Shown in pieces: positions 1 through 11,414 of a DNA stretch of 64,000 bases. How positions within the stretch are numbered: the first letter of the stretch is position 1; every line of letters begins with the position of its first letter. Below the pieces are notes generated by a model that was not told the DNA's origin, did no database searches, and saw nothing but the letters and a program-made list of their open reading frames with translations. Origin of the DNA: Mycobacterium sp. OAS707 (GTDB lineage Bacteria > Actinomycetota > Actinomycetes > Mycobacteriales > Mycobacteriaceae); NCBI RefSeq assembly GCF_014873705.1, contig NZ_JADBDS010000002.1:1-64000 (forward strand), in the 5' to 3' direction. The translations under genes were made by a program, and so were the position numbers.

Positions 1-93
1 AAACGCCCGGACCCATCCCGAACCCGGAAGCTAAGCCTGCCAGCGCCGATGATACTACCCAACCCGGGTGGAAAAGTAGGACACCGCCGAACA
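1..93 (+). rRNA. rrf: 5S ribosomal RNA, 3' part (5' end outside window)
   Basis: The first 93 bases match the mycobacterial 5S rRNA from the AAACGCCCGG stretch to the ACACCGCCGAACA end, including the conserved CCGAACCCGGAAGCTAAGC segment. The 5' part lies before the window. A strong terminator hairpin follows within 10 bases, so this is the end of an rRNA operon. Because the next gene is the Rv1691 homologue, the operon is probably rrnB, the second operon of fast-growing mycobacteria that sits downstream of tyrS. The 3' end is placed by similarity and may be off by a few bases. Confidence 0.95.
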
Positions 94-100
94 CACATTA

Positions 101-134
101 GAATTACCCCCCACGATTTCGTGGGGGGTAATTC
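101..134 (+). terminator. rRNA operon terminator, perfect 15-bp inverted repeat
   Basis: Bases 101-115 (GAATTACCCCCCACG) and 120-134 are exact reverse complements around the 4-base loop ATTT. The stem has a C/G-rich core and A/T-rich base, and AT-rich sequence (TATATT) follows. Its position 7 bases after the 5S end fits transcription termination of the rRNA operon. There is no long T-run, as is usual for mycobacterial terminators. Confidence 0.85.
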
Positions 135-207
135 TATATTCGCCGTTAATCGACAACTGAATTGCCATGAATTGTCGAGATTGGCAAATAAGTGTAGAAA
201 GGCATAC

Positions 208-990
208 GTGGTCCAGGACAGGCAGGGCGGCAACAACGGCCGCCGTCCGCGGCGATCGCCGCCGCGCACCTCGGGGCCGGACCGCGCCCGCAGAGCCCAA
301 CCCAAAGCGGATGGCGACGCCGCAAAGCCGCTAGGTCCGCCGATACCCGCAGAGATCGAAGCCAAGCAACTATCGCCCGAAATCCGGGGCGAATTAACCA
401 CTTTGGATCGCTCGACGGCCGACGTCGTGGCGCGGCATCTGGTCGCGGCCGGCGAACTTCTTGATGTCGACCCGGAGGCCGCATTGGCGCACGCTCGCGC
501 CGCCCGCGCCCGGTCTGGGCGCATCGCGGCGGTCCGCGAGGCGGTCGGCATCGCCGCCTACCACTGTGGCGACTGGGCCCAGGCGTTGGCCGAACTTCGT
601 GCCGCCCGCCGGATGGGCAGCAAGTCGCTGTTGCTTCCGCTCATTGCGGACTGCGAACGCGGCGTAGGCCGGCCGGAACGGGCGATCGAGCTGTCGCGCA
701 CACCCGAGGCCGCGCAGCTCGAAGGGGACGATGCCGACGAGCTGCGGATCGTCGTGGCAGGCGCACGGTCCGACCTCGGCCAGCACGAGCAGGCCCTGGC
801 ACTTCTATCGAGCCCGACACTTGACCCGACCCGCACCGGACAGACGGCCGCCCGGCTGTTCTACGTTTACGCCGAAACGCTGCTCGCGCTGGGCCGCAAC
901 CAAGACGCATTGCAATGGTTCATCAACGCCGCGGCAGCGGACATCGATGGCGTCACCGACGCCGAAGAGCGGGTCACGGAGCTCGCCTGA
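208..990 (+). CDS. TPR-repeat protein (Rv1691 family)
   Basis: A 260-residue soluble protein with a basic, disordered N-terminus (about residues 1-35) followed by alanine/leucine-rich helical hairpins typical of tetratricopeptide repeats, e.g. the ALAHARAARARSGRIAAVREAVGIAAY region and later AEQ/ALALL-type repeats. It is the positional counterpart of M. tuberculosis Rv1691, a conserved protein of unknown function. The open frame extends back to 49, but that would run through the 5S rRNA and the terminator. GTG at 208 has AGAAAGG a few bases upstream and is preferred. The HAD phosphatase starts 1 base after the stop, so the two are probably co-transcribed. TPRs suggest a protein-binding scaffold; the partner is unknown. 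Confidence 0.85.
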   Translation: MVQDRQGGNNGRRPRRSPPRTSGPDRARRAQPKADGDAAKPLGPPIPAEIEAKQLSPEIRGELTTLDRSTADVVARHLVAAGELLDVDPEAALAHARAARARSGRIAAVREAVGIAAYHCGDWAQALAELRAARRMGSKSLLLPLIADCERGVGRPERAIELSRTPEAAQLEGDDADELRIVVAGARSDLGQHEQALALLSSPTLDPTRTGQTAARLFYVYAETLLALGRNQDALQWFINAAAADIDGVTDAEERVTELA

Positions 991-991
991 C

Positions 992-2014
992 GTGAGTACC
1001 CTTGCGCAGGACCACGATTGCTTACTTCTCGATCTCGACGGCACCGTTTTTCGCGGTCATGAACCAACAGACGGCGCCGTTGAGACACTGGCGGCAGTCC
1101 GCTCACGCGTCCTGTTCGTCACCAACAACGCATCCCGCGGACCGGCCGAGGTCGCCCAGCATCTGTGCGATATGGGATTCACGGCCAAACCCAATGACGT
1201 TGTCACGAGCGCCCAAAGTGCCGCACGACTACTGCAGGAAGAACTACAACCGGGTGCCGCCGTCCTCGTCGTCGGCACCGATTCGCTTGCCGCCGAAGTC
1301 AGGCGGGTCGGCCTCAAGCCCGTCCGGCAGTGGTCCGATGGACCCGTCGCTGTCGTGCAGGGCCATTCGCCGCAGACGTCGTGGCCGGACTTGGCAGAAG
1401 CGGCGCTGGCCATCCGCGGCGGGGCGCTGTGGATCGCGGCGAACGTCGACAAGACGCTGCCGTCCGAACGCGGACTGCTACCAGGAAACGGCGCAATGGT
1501 CGCCGCCCTCGAGGCTGCGACCGACCGCAAACCTCAGGTCGCAGGCAAGCCCGAGCCGACGCTGCTGATGGATGCGTTGGCGCGCGGCAAGTTCCGCACT
1601 CCGCTTGTGGTCGGCGACCGGCTCGACACCGACATCGCGGGTGCCAACGCCGCAGGCCTGCCCAGCCTGCACGTGCTGTGCGGGGTGAGCACCGCAGCCG
1701 ACACCGTGCGCGCCACCGTTGAGCAACGACCCAACTACATCGCCGAAGACCTTCGCGCGCTCTACGCCCGCGCCGACAGCCTGCGCATCGGGCCTCACCC
1801 GGCGTGGTACGTCGACGTCGGCCCGACGGCGGTGACCGTGCAGGCCACCGGGCGCGATCCCGGAAACGATCTGTCAGTGGTCCGCGCGACGGCCAGCGCA
1901 GTGTGGAATGCCCAGCTCGACGGCCGGCGTGTCGTCCTGCTCGCGGGCGACGACGTGGCGCGACAGGCCATGGACCGCTGGTCCCTGCTCAGCCCGCCGG
2001 ATCGGCTAGCGTAA
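992..2014 (+). CDS. HAD phosphatase, glycerol-3-phosphate phosphatase (Rv1692 family)
   Basis: A 340-residue member of the HAD superfamily, NagD/p-nitrophenylphosphatase branch. Motif I is DLDGTVF (nucleophile Asp14, acid Asp16), VTNNAS is motif II, and the VVGDRLDTDIAGANAAG segment carries the metal-binding aspartates of motif IV. About 75 C-terminal residues extend beyond the HAD core, as in the M. tuberculosis homologue Rv1692. Rv1692 has been shown to hydrolyse glycerol 3-phosphate, recycling phospholipid polar heads; the same role is inferred here. The open frame runs back to 731 inside the TPR gene. GTG at 992, one base after its stop, is the expected start. Confidence 0.88.
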   Translation: MSTLAQDHDCLLLDLDGTVFRGHEPTDGAVETLAAVRSRVLFVTNNASRGPAEVAQHLCDMGFTAKPNDVVTSAQSAARLLQEELQPGAAVLVVGTDSLAAEVRRVGLKPVRQWSDGPVAVVQGHSPQTSWPDLAEAALAIRGGALWIAANVDKTLPSERGLLPGNGAMVAALEAATDRKPQVAGKPEPTLLMDALARGKFRTPLVVGDRLDTDIAGANAAGLPSLHVLCGVSTAADTVRATVEQRPNYIAEDLRALYARADSLRIGPHPAWYVDVGPTAVTVQATGRDPGNDLSVVRATASAVWNAQLDGRRVVLLAGDDVARQAMDRWSLLSPPDRLA

Positions 2015-2022
2015 ACAGCGAA

Positions 2023-2208
2023 ATGAGTACCGACCCCGACGAGATCCGCGCCCAGATCGCGGCGTTACTGGCAGATGTGCCCGACCCTGCCCAGGAGGGT
2101 TCCGGATTCGACCAGCTCGCTGAATCCGACATCGATGCAGTCGCCGCGCGGCTCGAGGAGGCCCACGACCTGCTGGTACGTGCGCTGGAATCGGTCGAGA
2201 AGGGCTAA
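2023..2208 (+). CDS. small acidic conserved protein (Rv1693 family)
   Basis: A 61-residue, strongly acidic helical protein (MSTDPDEIRAQ... ending in ESVEKG) between the phosphatase and tlyA, in the position of M. tuberculosis Rv1693 (58 residues). No catalytic motif or membrane segment is visible and its function is unknown. ATG at 2023 lies 8 bases after the phosphatase stop, and the stop is 6 bases before tlyA, so it is translated within the same operon. The frame is open upstream to 1804 but that part only shadows the phosphatase gene. Confidence 0.8.
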   Translation: MSTDPDEIRAQIAALLADVPDPAQEGSGFDQLAESDIDAVAARLEEAHDLLVRALESVEKG

Positions 2209-2214
2209 CCGCAC

Positions 2215-3024
2215 GTGACGCGGCGCGCTCGTGTTGACGCCGAGCTGGTGCGGCGCGGTCTCGCGCGCTCGCGGCAGCAGGCCGCCGAGTTGATCGGCGC
2301 CGGACGCGTCTCGATCGACGGCATGCCGGCCGCGAAGCCCGCGACCGCGATCGCGGTCACCGCCGCCCTGACAGTGGAGGGCGATGAGCAACGTAACTGG
2401 GTCTCCCGCGGCGCACACAAGTTGATCGGCGCCCTTGACGCGTTCGACATCTCGGTCGACGGCCGTCGCTGTCTGGACGCCGGCGCGTCCACAGGCGGTT
2501 TCACTGAGGTGCTGCTTGACCGGGGCGCCCGCACGGTCGTCGCCGTCGACGTCGGATACGGCCAGCTGGCGTGGTCGCTGCGCACCGACCCGCGGGTGGT
2601 CGTGCACGAACGCACGAACGTGCGGGAATTGAACGCCGACGCGATCGGGGGACAGGTCGATCTCGTCGTTGCCGATCTGTCGTTCATCTCCCTGGCGACG
2701 GTGCTGCCGGCGCTGACGTCCTGCGCGTCAGAGAACGCGGATATCGTTCCTATGGTGAAGCCGCAGTTTGAGGTCGGTAGGGATCGAGTCGGTCCGGGAG
2801 GGGTCGTCTCCGACCCGGAGTTGCGCGCAGACGCGGTGGCTGCCGTCGCGCGCAAGGCCGCCGAACTCGCGTGGCACACGGTCGGCGTGACCGCCAGCCC
2901 GTTGCCCGGCCCGTCCGGCAATGTCGAGTTCTTTCTTCACCTGCGCACCACCACCGACTCTCCGCTGAGGGGTGAGCTGCTTGAACAGGCGGTGCTCAAG
3001 GCCGTCGCGGAGGGACCGCAATGA
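2215..3024 (+). CDS. tlyA: 16S/23S rRNA 2'-O-methyltransferase TlyA
   Basis: A 269-residue protein with an N-terminal S4 RNA-binding domain (residues 3-62, [16 protein letters not shown]...) and a FtsJ-like SAM methyltransferase domain. The SAM loop is DAGASTGGF (88-96). Lys69, Asp154 and Lys182 match the K-D-K part of the catalytic tetrad. TlyA methylates C1409 of 16S and C1920 of 23S rRNA, and its loss causes capreomycin and viomycin resistance in mycobacteria. The GTG start at 2215 gives the family length (268 in M. tuberculosis). The stop overlaps the nadK start (ATGA). Confidence 0.96.
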   Translation: MTRRARVDAELVRRGLARSRQQAAELIGAGRVSIDGMPAAKPATAIAVTAALTVEGDEQRNWVSRGAHKLIGALDAFDISVDGRRCLDAGASTGGFTEVLLDRGARTVVAVDVGYGQLAWSLRTDPRVVVHERTNVRELNADAIGGQVDLVVADLSFISLATVLPALTSCASENADIVPMVKPQFEVGRDRVGPGGVVSDPELRADAVAAVARKAAELAWHTVGVTASPLPGPSGNVEFFLHLRTTTDSPLRGELLEQAVLKAVAEGPQ

Positions 3025-3944
3025 CCTGTGAACGCACTGTCCTGCTGGTCGTACACACCGGCCGCGAGGAAGCCACCGAGGTGGCTCGCCGGGTCGAGAA
3101 AGTGCTGGGCGACAACAACATTGCGCTGCGTGTGCTTTCTGCGGAAGCCGTTGACCGCGGACCGGTGCACCTGGCGCCGGACGACATGCGGTCGCTTGGC
3201 GTCGAGATCGAGGTCGTCGACGCCGACGAACGCGCAGCAGAGGGCTGCGAACTCGTCCTCGTTCTCGGCGGCGACGGGACTTTTCTACGGGCTGCAGAGC
3301 TTGCGCGCAACGTCGAAATACCGGTGCTCGGTGTCAATCTCGGCCGCATCGGTTTCCTCGCGGAAGCCGAGGCCGATCACATTGACACGGTGCTCGAGCA
3401 CGTCATCAAAAAGGACTACCGCGTCGAGGAACGCATGACGCTGGACGTCGTGGTGCGCGTCGACGGCAAGATCACTGACCGCGGCTGGGCACTGAACGAG
3501 GCGAGCCTCGAGAAGGGTCCGCGGTTGGGCGTGCTGGGTGCGGTGCTCGAGGTCGACGGACGGCCGGTGTCGTCGTTCGGCTGCGACGGGGTTCTGGTCG
3601 CGACGCCGACGGGATCCACCGCATGGGCTTTCTCGGCCGGCGGGCCGATCGTGTGGCCTGATCTGGAGGCAATCCTGGTGGTGCCCAACAATGCTCATGC
3701 GTTGTTCGCGCGGCCGATGGTCACCAGTCCGAACGCCGCGATCGCCATCGAGATCGAGGCCAGGGGCCATGACGCGTTGGTGTTCTGCGACGGGCGTCGC
3801 GAAATGATTGTTCCCGCAGGCGGCCGACTGGAGGTGACGCGGTGCGGCACCCCGCTGAAATGGGTGCGGCTGGACAGCGCGCCGTTCACTGACCGTCTGG
3901 TGCGTAAGTTCCGGTTGCCGGTCACAGGGTGGCGCGGACAGTAG
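3021..3944 (+). CDS. nadK: NAD kinase
   Basis: A 307-residue NAD/polyphosphate kinase that phosphorylates NAD to NADP in the cytosol. The diagnostic GGDGT loop with catalytic Asp lies at residues 83-87, followed by the NExx motif (NEASLEKG) and the C-terminal TPTGSTAW segment that binds NAD. The length equals that of M. tuberculosis PpnK (Rv1695). It is translationally coupled to tlyA (ATGA at 3021) and its stop shares one base with the GTG chosen for recN. Confidence 0.97.
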   Translation: MTCERTVLLVVHTGREEATEVARRVEKVLGDNNIALRVLSAEAVDRGPVHLAPDDMRSLGVEIEVVDADERAAEGCELVLVLGGDGTFLRAAELARNVEIPVLGVNLGRIGFLAEAEADHIDTVLEHVIKKDYRVEERMTLDVVVRVDGKITDRGWALNEASLEKGPRLGVLGAVLEVDGRPVSSFGCDGVLVATPTGSTAWAFSAGGPIVWPDLEAILVVPNNAHALFARPMVTSPNAAIAIEIEARGHDALVFCDGRREMIVPAGGRLEVTRCGTPLKWVRLDSAPFTDRLVRKFRLPVTGWRGQ

Positions 3945-5695
3945 TGCTATCCGAAATCCGCATCGAGTCCCTTGGCGCCATCAGCGCCGCGACCGCCGAA
4001 TTCGATCGCGGGTTCACGGTGCTGACCGGCGAGACGGGTACCGGTAAGACGATGGTCGTCACGGGTCTGCATCTGCTGGGCGGCGGGCGTGCCGACGCCA
4101 ACCGGGTACGCTCCGGCGCCGAGCGTGCGGTGGTCGAAGGACGTTTCACCACAACCGAACTCGGCGACGGAGTGGGTGCCCGCGTCGACGAGATACTGGA
4201 CTCGTCGGGCGCCGAGCGTGACGACGACGGAAGTGTGATTGCCGCCCGGTCGGTCAGCCGTGACGGCCCGTCCCGCGCTTACCTCGGTGGCCGCAGCGTG
4301 CCCGCCAAATCGCTGAGCACGTTCACCACCGAACTGCTTGCGCTGCATGGCCAGAACGACCAACTACGGCTGATGCGTCCCGAAGAACAGCGTGGGGCAC
4401 TCGACCGTTTCATCGACATCGAGTCACAACTCAAGCGCTATCGACGGGTGCGTGATGACTGGCTCGGCGCTCGCCGCGACCTGGCCGACCGTAAACAGCG
4501 GGCGCGCGAGCTTGCCCAGGAAGCTGACCGCCTCAAGTTCGGGCTCAACGAAATCGACACCGTGGCACCCGAACCCGGTGAGGACGTGGCGCTCGTCGAC
4601 GACATCCGCCGACTCTCCGAACTCGATGCGCTGCGCGAGGCCGCGCAGACAGCACGGACGGCATTGTCGGGTTTGGACGACGACCCTTCGGCCGCGTCTG
4701 CCGCCAACGGGGTTGGACACGCCAAGTCGACGCTCGAGGCTACCGATGACTCAGCGTTGCGGATGCTCGCCGAGCAGCTAGCCGGTGCGTTGGCCGTCGT
4801 CTCCGACGTCTCGACCGAGCTCGGTGACTTTCTGGCCGGATTACCAAGCGATGCAAGCACTTTGGAAAACAAGCTGGCCCGTCAGGGTGAGCTGCGCACG
4901 CTGACCCGCAAGTACGCCCCCGATATCGACGGGGTGCTGCAGTGGGCGGCCGAGTCGCGCGAACGGCTTACGCAGCTGGATGTCTCAGAGGAAGCACTGG
5001 GCGAGCTCGAACGGCGCGTCGACGAGCTCGAGGCCAAAGTCGTCAGCGCCGCAATCGAACTCAGCAAGGCGCGAACGAAAGCGGCTAAAGGTCTGTCCAA
5101 GGCGGTGACCGCCGAACTCAGCGGATTGGCCATGGCCGATGCCGGTTTCAGTGTTTCGGTGGCCAATCTCGCGGCCCGCGCGGACGACTCAGCGCCGCTC
5201 AGGCTGCCGTCCGGGGAAACCGTTCATGCCGGACATGATGGCATCGACGCCGTTGAATTCGGCTTCGCCGCACACCGCGGCACCGACATGCTGCCGCTGA
5301 ACAAGAGCGCGTCGGGCGGCGAGCTGTCGCGCGTCATGTTGGCGCTGGAGGTGGTGCTGGCGGCCTCCGCCGAGGGCACCACGATGGTCTTCGACGAGGT
5401 CGACGCCGGGGTCGGCGGACGCGCCGCAGTGCAGATCGGTCGGCGACTGGCCCGGCTGGCCCGCACGCACCAGGTCATCGTCGTCACGCACCTGCCACAG
5501 GTCGCGGCGTACGCCGACGTTCACCTGGTCGTCGACAGCGGAGGCCGGAACAAGTCCAGCGGTGTGCGCCGCCTCGACGATGGCGAGCGCGTCGCCGAAC
5601 TCGCACGAATGCTGGCCGGGCTGGGGGAGTCCGACAGTGGCCGGGCGCACGCCCGCGAGCTCCTCGACGCGGCGCAGAGCGATCGCGCGGACTAA
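3944..5695 (+). CDS. recN: DNA repair ATPase RecN
   Basis: A 583-residue SMC-like ABC ATPase involved in double-strand-break repair. Walker A is GETGTGKT (29-36). The coiled-coil arms occupy roughly residues 150-390. The ABC signature SASGGELSRVML and Walker B TTMVFDEVDAGVGG are near the C-terminus, and the H-loop is VVTHLPQVAA. GTG at 3944 overlaps the nadK stop by one base and gives the N-terminus V/MLSEIRIESLG seen in mycobacterial RecN. An in-frame GTG at 3929 would add five residues. The stop overlaps the stop of the convergent tetR gene by 3 bases. Confidence 0.96.
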   Translation: MLSEIRIESLGAISAATAEFDRGFTVLTGETGTGKTMVVTGLHLLGGGRADANRVRSGAERAVVEGRFTTTELGDGVGARVDEILDSSGAERDDDGSVIAARSVSRDGPSRAYLGGRSVPAKSLSTFTTELLALHGQNDQLRLMRPEEQRGALDRFIDIESQLKRYRRVRDDWLGARRDLADRKQRARELAQEADRLKFGLNEIDTVAPEPGEDVALVDDIRRLSELDALREAAQTARTALSGLDDDPSAASAANGVGHAKSTLEATDDSALRMLAEQLAGALAVVSDVSTELGDFLAGLPSDASTLENKLARQGELRTLTRKYAPDIDGVLQWAAESRERLTQLDVSEEALGELERRVDELEAKVVSAAIELSKARTKAAKGLSKAVTAELSGLAMADAGFSVSVANLAARADDSAPLRLPSGETVHAGHDGIDAVEFGFAAHRGTDMLPLNKSASGGELSRVMLALEVVLAASAEGTTMVFDEVDAGVGGRAAVQIGRRLARLARTHQVIVVTHLPQVAAYADVHLVVDSGGRNKSSGVRRLDDGERVAELARMLAGLGESDSGRAHARELLDAAQSDRAD

Positions 5696-6270
5696 ACACC
5701 GAGCACGGAGTCGACCAGACGCCTGATGAAGTCGGCGTCCGGCGCATCGGGGGTCATCAACCGCAGGTAGAACATCGCGCCCGCGAGCGCCGCCGAGGCC
5801 GCATCGGGGTCGACACGCGAAGGGAATTCACCGGTTTCGACACCCCCGGCAATCGCGTCGGTAAGCCGCCGGCGGCGTCGCGCCGAATAGGCGTGGTGGA
5901 AGTCGCGCACCGCGGGTTCTGTTTCGGCGGCATGCACCAGCGCAGGCACGCAGGCCGACAACGGCGAGTCGCCGAGCGCGTCGGCGAGGTGGCGCAGGAT
6001 CAACTCCACCCGCTCGCGGGCAGTACTGTCGGCGAGTTCGCGGGCCGGGTCCGGTTGCGTGTTGAGAGTCTCCAGCGCGTCGGCGATCAACGCCGCCTTG
6101 TTCGGCCAGTGCCGGTAGACCGTGCTCCGCCCGACGCTCGCGAGGGCCGCCACCGACTCCATCCGGAATCCGCTGTATCCCGCGTCCGCGAACTCCTTCA
6201 GCGCAGCGCGCAGAATCACGCGGCGAGACTGCTCGATGCGCGGATCCGGCCTGTACACACTCTGGGACAC
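5692..6270 (-). CDS. TetR-family transcriptional regulator
   Basis: A 192-residue regulator with an N-terminal TetR helix-turn-helix (ALKEFADAGYSGFRMESVAALASVGRST then VYRHWPNKAALIADAL, about residues 23-60) and a C-terminal ligand-binding domain. It is divergent from a VOC-fold gene whose start is about 30 bases away, so autoregulation plus control of that gene is likely. A dyad at 6263-6280 overlaps the GTG start. A second GTG four codons downstream (6260) would leave the dyad mostly outside the coding sequence. This pair interrupts the recN-steA order conserved in M. tuberculosis, so it is a local insertion. Ligand unknown. Confidence 0.88.
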   Translation of the reverse strand: MSQSVYRPDPRIEQSRRVILRAALKEFADAGYSGFRMESVAALASVGRSTVYRHWPNKAALIADALETLNTQPDPARELADSTARERVELILRHLADALGDSPLSACVPALVHAAETEPAVRDFHHAYSARRRRRLTDAIAGGVETGEFPSRVDPDAASAALAGAMFYLRLMTPDAPDADFIRRLVDSVLGV

Positions 6271-6280
6271 TTCTGTATCA
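6263..6280. promoter_or_regulatory. candidate TetR operator between tetR and VOC gene
   Basis: TGGGACA CTTC TGTATCA is an 18-bp dyad with half-sites of the form TGnnACA around a 4-bp spacer; 5 of 7 positions in each arm are symmetric. It lies in the roughly 30-bp divergent gap and overlaps the annotated tetR start codon. Size, spacing and place fit a TetR-family operator controlling both genes. This is inference from symmetry and position only. Confidence 0.4.
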
Positions 6281-6301
6281 TAACCGCCAGGAGGTGCAAT
6301 G

Positions 6302-6685
6302 ATGACCGAATTCAGTGTTCGCTACATCGTCGAGGACGTCGATGCGGCCGCAGACTTCTACACGCGTCACCTTCAGTTCGAGGTGGTGATGAAGCCCGGG
6401 CCGGGTTTTGCCATGCTCCGCAGAGACGGCCTCCGACTCCTGCTCAACACGCCGGGTGGTGGCGGCGGCGCGGGCCAGACCTTGTCAGATGGCTCGACGC
6501 CAGAACCCGGCGGCTGGAACCGATTTCAGCTAGCTGTCGAGGATCTGGACGGCACCGTGGACTCGCTTCGAGAAGCCGGCGTGGCCTTTCGCGGGGAAAC
6601 CATCACCGGCCGCGGGGGTAAGCAGGCGCTCGCGGTCGATCCGTCGGGCAACCTCGTCGAGTTGTTCGAGGCCTATGAGGGCTGA
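6302..6685 (+). CDS. VOC-superfamily (glyoxalase/bleomycin-resistance fold) protein
   Basis: A 127-residue protein of the vicinal-oxygen-chelate superfamily. It has the N-terminal beta-alpha-beta start (FSVRYIVEDVDAAADFYTRHLQFEV) and the C-terminal DPSGNLVELFE ending, where the glutamate is a usual metal ligand. Family members are dioxygenases, glyoxalases or drug-sequestering proteins, and the substrate cannot be told here. AGGAGG at 6289-6294 is 7 bases before ATG 6302; ATG 6299 is an alternative with a short 4-base spacing. It probably answers to the divergent TetR regulator. Confidence 0.85.
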   Translation: MTEFSVRYIVEDVDAAADFYTRHLQFEVVMKPGPGFAMLRRDGLRLLLNTPGGGGGAGQTLSDGSTPEPGGWNRFQLAVEDLDGTVDSLREAGVAFRGETITGRGGKQALAVDPSGNLVELFEAYEG

Positions 6686-6787
6686 CACGAAAACCGTGTT
6701 GCAGTTGTGACAGAAAGGCACTTCTGGGGCTGATGTTACGGCGCGCCTCCGACGGATACGCGCAGTTCCTCGACAGAATCGGCCCCT

Positions 6788-7972
6788 ATGAAGATGTCTG
6801 CGTTGCTTTCCCGTTCTGCCAGTTCACGGCCGGGCATCACCGGAACCGCGAGGGTTGACCGCGACATCGATCGGCTGCTGAGACGGATCACCCCTGGTGA
6901 CATCGTCGTCATCGACGCACTGGATCTTGATCGGATCACCGCTGACGCGCTCGTCGAGGCGAATGTCGCCGCCGTCGTCAACGCATCGCCATCGATCTCG
7001 GGCCGCTACCCGAACCTCGGGCCGGAGGTGCTGGTCGCCAACGGCGTCACGCTCATCGACGACACCGGGCCCGACGTATTCAAGAAAGTCAAAGACGGCG
7101 CGCGCGTGCGCCTGTTCGAGGGTGGCGTGTACGCCGGTGACCGGCAGCTGATCCTGGGCACCGAGCGCACCGACCACGAAATCCACGAGTTGATGCACGA
7201 AGCCAAAAGCGGCCTGGTGGCTCACCTCGAGGCGTTCGCAGGCAACACGATCGAGTTCATCCGCAGTGAGAGCCCATTACTGATCGACGGCATCGGCATC
7301 CCCGACATCGATGTCGACGTCAATCGCAGGCACGTCGTGATCGTCGCCGAGGACATCAGCGCCGCCGCGGACCTGAAGGCCCTCAAGCCGTTCATCAAGG
7401 AGTATCAACCGGTACTGGTGGGTGTCGGAACCGGTGCCGACGTGCTCCGCAAGGGTGGCTACCGGCCGGCGCTGATCGTCGGCGATCCCGACAAGATGAG
7501 CGCCGAGGTGCTGCGCTGCGGCGCCCAGGTGGTGCTGCCTGCCGACGCGGACGGCCACGCTGCGGGTTTGGAGCGCATCCAGGATCTGGGCGTAGGCGCG
7601 ATGACATTCCCCGCCGCCGGCTCCGCCGCGGATCTGGCGCTGCTGCTGTGTGACCACCACGGTGCGTCGCTGATCGTCACCGCCGGACACTCGGCCAGCA
7701 TCGAGGAGTTCTTCGACCGGTCACGGCAGCAGAGCAACCCGTCGACGTTCCTTACCCGGCTCAAGGTCGGCGAGAAGCTCGTCGACGCCAAAGCCGTCGC
7801 CACCCTGTATCGCAGCCGAGTGTCCGGCGGGGCCATCGCGCTGCTGGTGCTGGCGATGCTCATCGCGGTGATCGCGGCGCTGTGGGTGTCACGTGCCGAC
7901 GCCGCTGTGCTCGACTGGATCTCGGACTACTGGAATACCTTCTCGCTCTGGGTCCAGGGTTTGGTCACCTAG
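6788..7972 (+). CDS. steA: SteA, septal cell-wall hydrolysis regulator
   Basis: A 394-residue protein in the place of Rv1697. It has a cytosolic part with a thiamin-pyrophosphokinase-like region (VGVGTGADVLRKGGYRPALIVGDPDKMS, with conserved GDPD) and one C-terminal transmembrane helix at about residues 349-368. In Corynebacterium the SteA-SteB pair is implicated in activating peptidoglycan hydrolysis for daughter-cell separation. ATG 6788 is followed in frame by ATG 6794, and neither has a clear Shine-Dalgarno. mctB/steB begins 8 bases after the stop, which supports the SteA-SteB pairing. Confidence 0.9.
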   Translation: MKMSALLSRSASSRPGITGTARVDRDIDRLLRRITPGDIVVIDALDLDRITADALVEANVAAVVNASPSISGRYPNLGPEVLVANGVTLIDDTGPDVFKKVKDGARVRLFEGGVYAGDRQLILGTERTDHEIHELMHEAKSGLVAHLEAFAGNTIEFIRSESPLLIDGIGIPDIDVDVNRRHVVIVAEDISAAADLKALKPFIKEYQPVLVGVGTGADVLRKGGYRPALIVGDPDKMSAEVLRCGAQVVLPADADGHAAGLERIQDLGVGAMTFPAAGSAADLALLLCDHHGASLIVTAGHSASIEEFFDRSRQQSNPSTFLTRLKVGEKLVDAKAVATLYRSRVSGGAIALLVLAMLIAVIAALWVSRADAAVLDWISDYWNTFSLWVQGLVT

Positions 7973-7980
7973 GACTCAGC

Positions 7981-8922
7981 ATGATTTCCCTACGCACACA
8001 CGCGATTTCGCTTGCAGCGGTTTTCCTTGCGTTGGCAATCGGCGTGGCGCTCGGGTCCGGACTGCTGTCCAACACGCTGCTGTCAGGGCTTCGTGACGAC
8101 AAGCACCAACTGCAGAACCAGATCAACACACTCACCGACGACAAGAACGCGCTGAACGAAAAGCTCAGTGCAGCAGGTGAATTCGATGCCCAGATGTCGC
8201 CGCGGATTCTGCACAACGCGCTCGACGGCAAGTCCGTTGTGGTGTTCCGCACGCCCGACGCGAGCGACGACGACGTCGACGCGCTGACTCGGATGGTGGG
8301 CCAGGCCGGCGGCACGGTCAGCGGGACCATCGCACTGACCCAGGAGTTCGTCGACGCCAATTCCGCGGAGAAGCTGCTGTCGGTGGTCAACTCGCCGATC
8401 GTGCCTGCCGGTGCGCAGCTGAGCACCAAGTCGGTGGATCAGGGCTCGCAGGCCGGCGACCTGTTGGGCATCGCACTGCTGATCAACAGGGATCCAAAGG
8501 TTCAGGTGGTCGACGACGCCCAGCGCGACACCGTGCTGGCGGCACTGCGCGACACCGGCTTTGTGACGTATGGCACCGAGCGCATCGGCCCCGCGAACAC
8601 CGCGCTGATCGTGACGGGCGGCGGCCTCGGTGACGGTGCGGGCAATCAGGGCGCGACGGTCGCCAGATTCGCGGCGGGCCTCGCCCCGCACGGCTCGGGC
8701 ACCGTGGTCGCCGGGCGTGACGGCTCGGCATCCGGCACCGCAGCGGTAGCGGTGACCAGGTCAGACGCCGGGCTGAGCGGAGCGATCAGCACCGTCGACG
8801 ACGTCAACGCGGAGTCCGGCCGGATGACCGCTGTGCTCGCACTGGGCGAGCTGATCAACGGCGGACGGCCCGCTCAGTACGGCGTCGGCCAGGGCGCGTC
8901 ATCGGTAACCCTGCCGCAATAG
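7981..8922 (+). CDS. mctB: MctB/SteB outer-envelope copper-transport / cell-division protein
   Basis: A 313-residue protein homologous to Rv1698. It has an N-terminal hydrophobic segment (residues 5-27, ISLAAVFLALAIGVALG), then a coiled coil (about 34-63, LRDDKHQLQNQINTLTDDKNAL) and an alpha/beta extracytoplasmic domain. Rv1698 was reported as MctB, needed for copper resistance. The corynebacterial homologue is SteB, partner of SteA. Both readings agree on a membrane-anchored envelope protein. ATG 7981 is preferred over the open frame back to 7882, because that would overlap the end of steA. Confidence 0.92.
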   Translation: MISLRTHAISLAAVFLALAIGVALGSGLLSNTLLSGLRDDKHQLQNQINTLTDDKNALNEKLSAAGEFDAQMSPRILHNALDGKSVVVFRTPDASDDDVDALTRMVGQAGGTVSGTIALTQEFVDANSAEKLLSVVNSPIVPAGAQLSTKSVDQGSQAGDLLGIALLINRDPKVQVVDDAQRDTVLAALRDTGFVTYGTERIGPANTALIVTGGGLGDGAGNQGATVARFAAGLAPHGSGTVVAGRDGSASGTAAVAVTRSDAGLSGAISTVDDVNAESGRMTAVLALGELINGGRPAQYGVGQGASSVTLPQ

Positions 8923-8971
8923 AAGCCAAGGGCGTGTCAGCGACGGCTTGTCGGCGTCGGTGTTAAGGTGA

Positions 8972-11410
<2,439 letters not shown>

Positions 11411-11414
<4 letters not shown>

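Noticed and set aside
49..207. N-terminal extension of the TPR protein frame
   Set aside because: It would be translated through the 5S rRNA and its terminator; GTG 208 has a ribosome-binding site.
6685..6699. ACACG/CGTGT hairpin after the VOC gene
   Set aside because: Only a 5-bp stem without a T-run; too weak to call a terminator.
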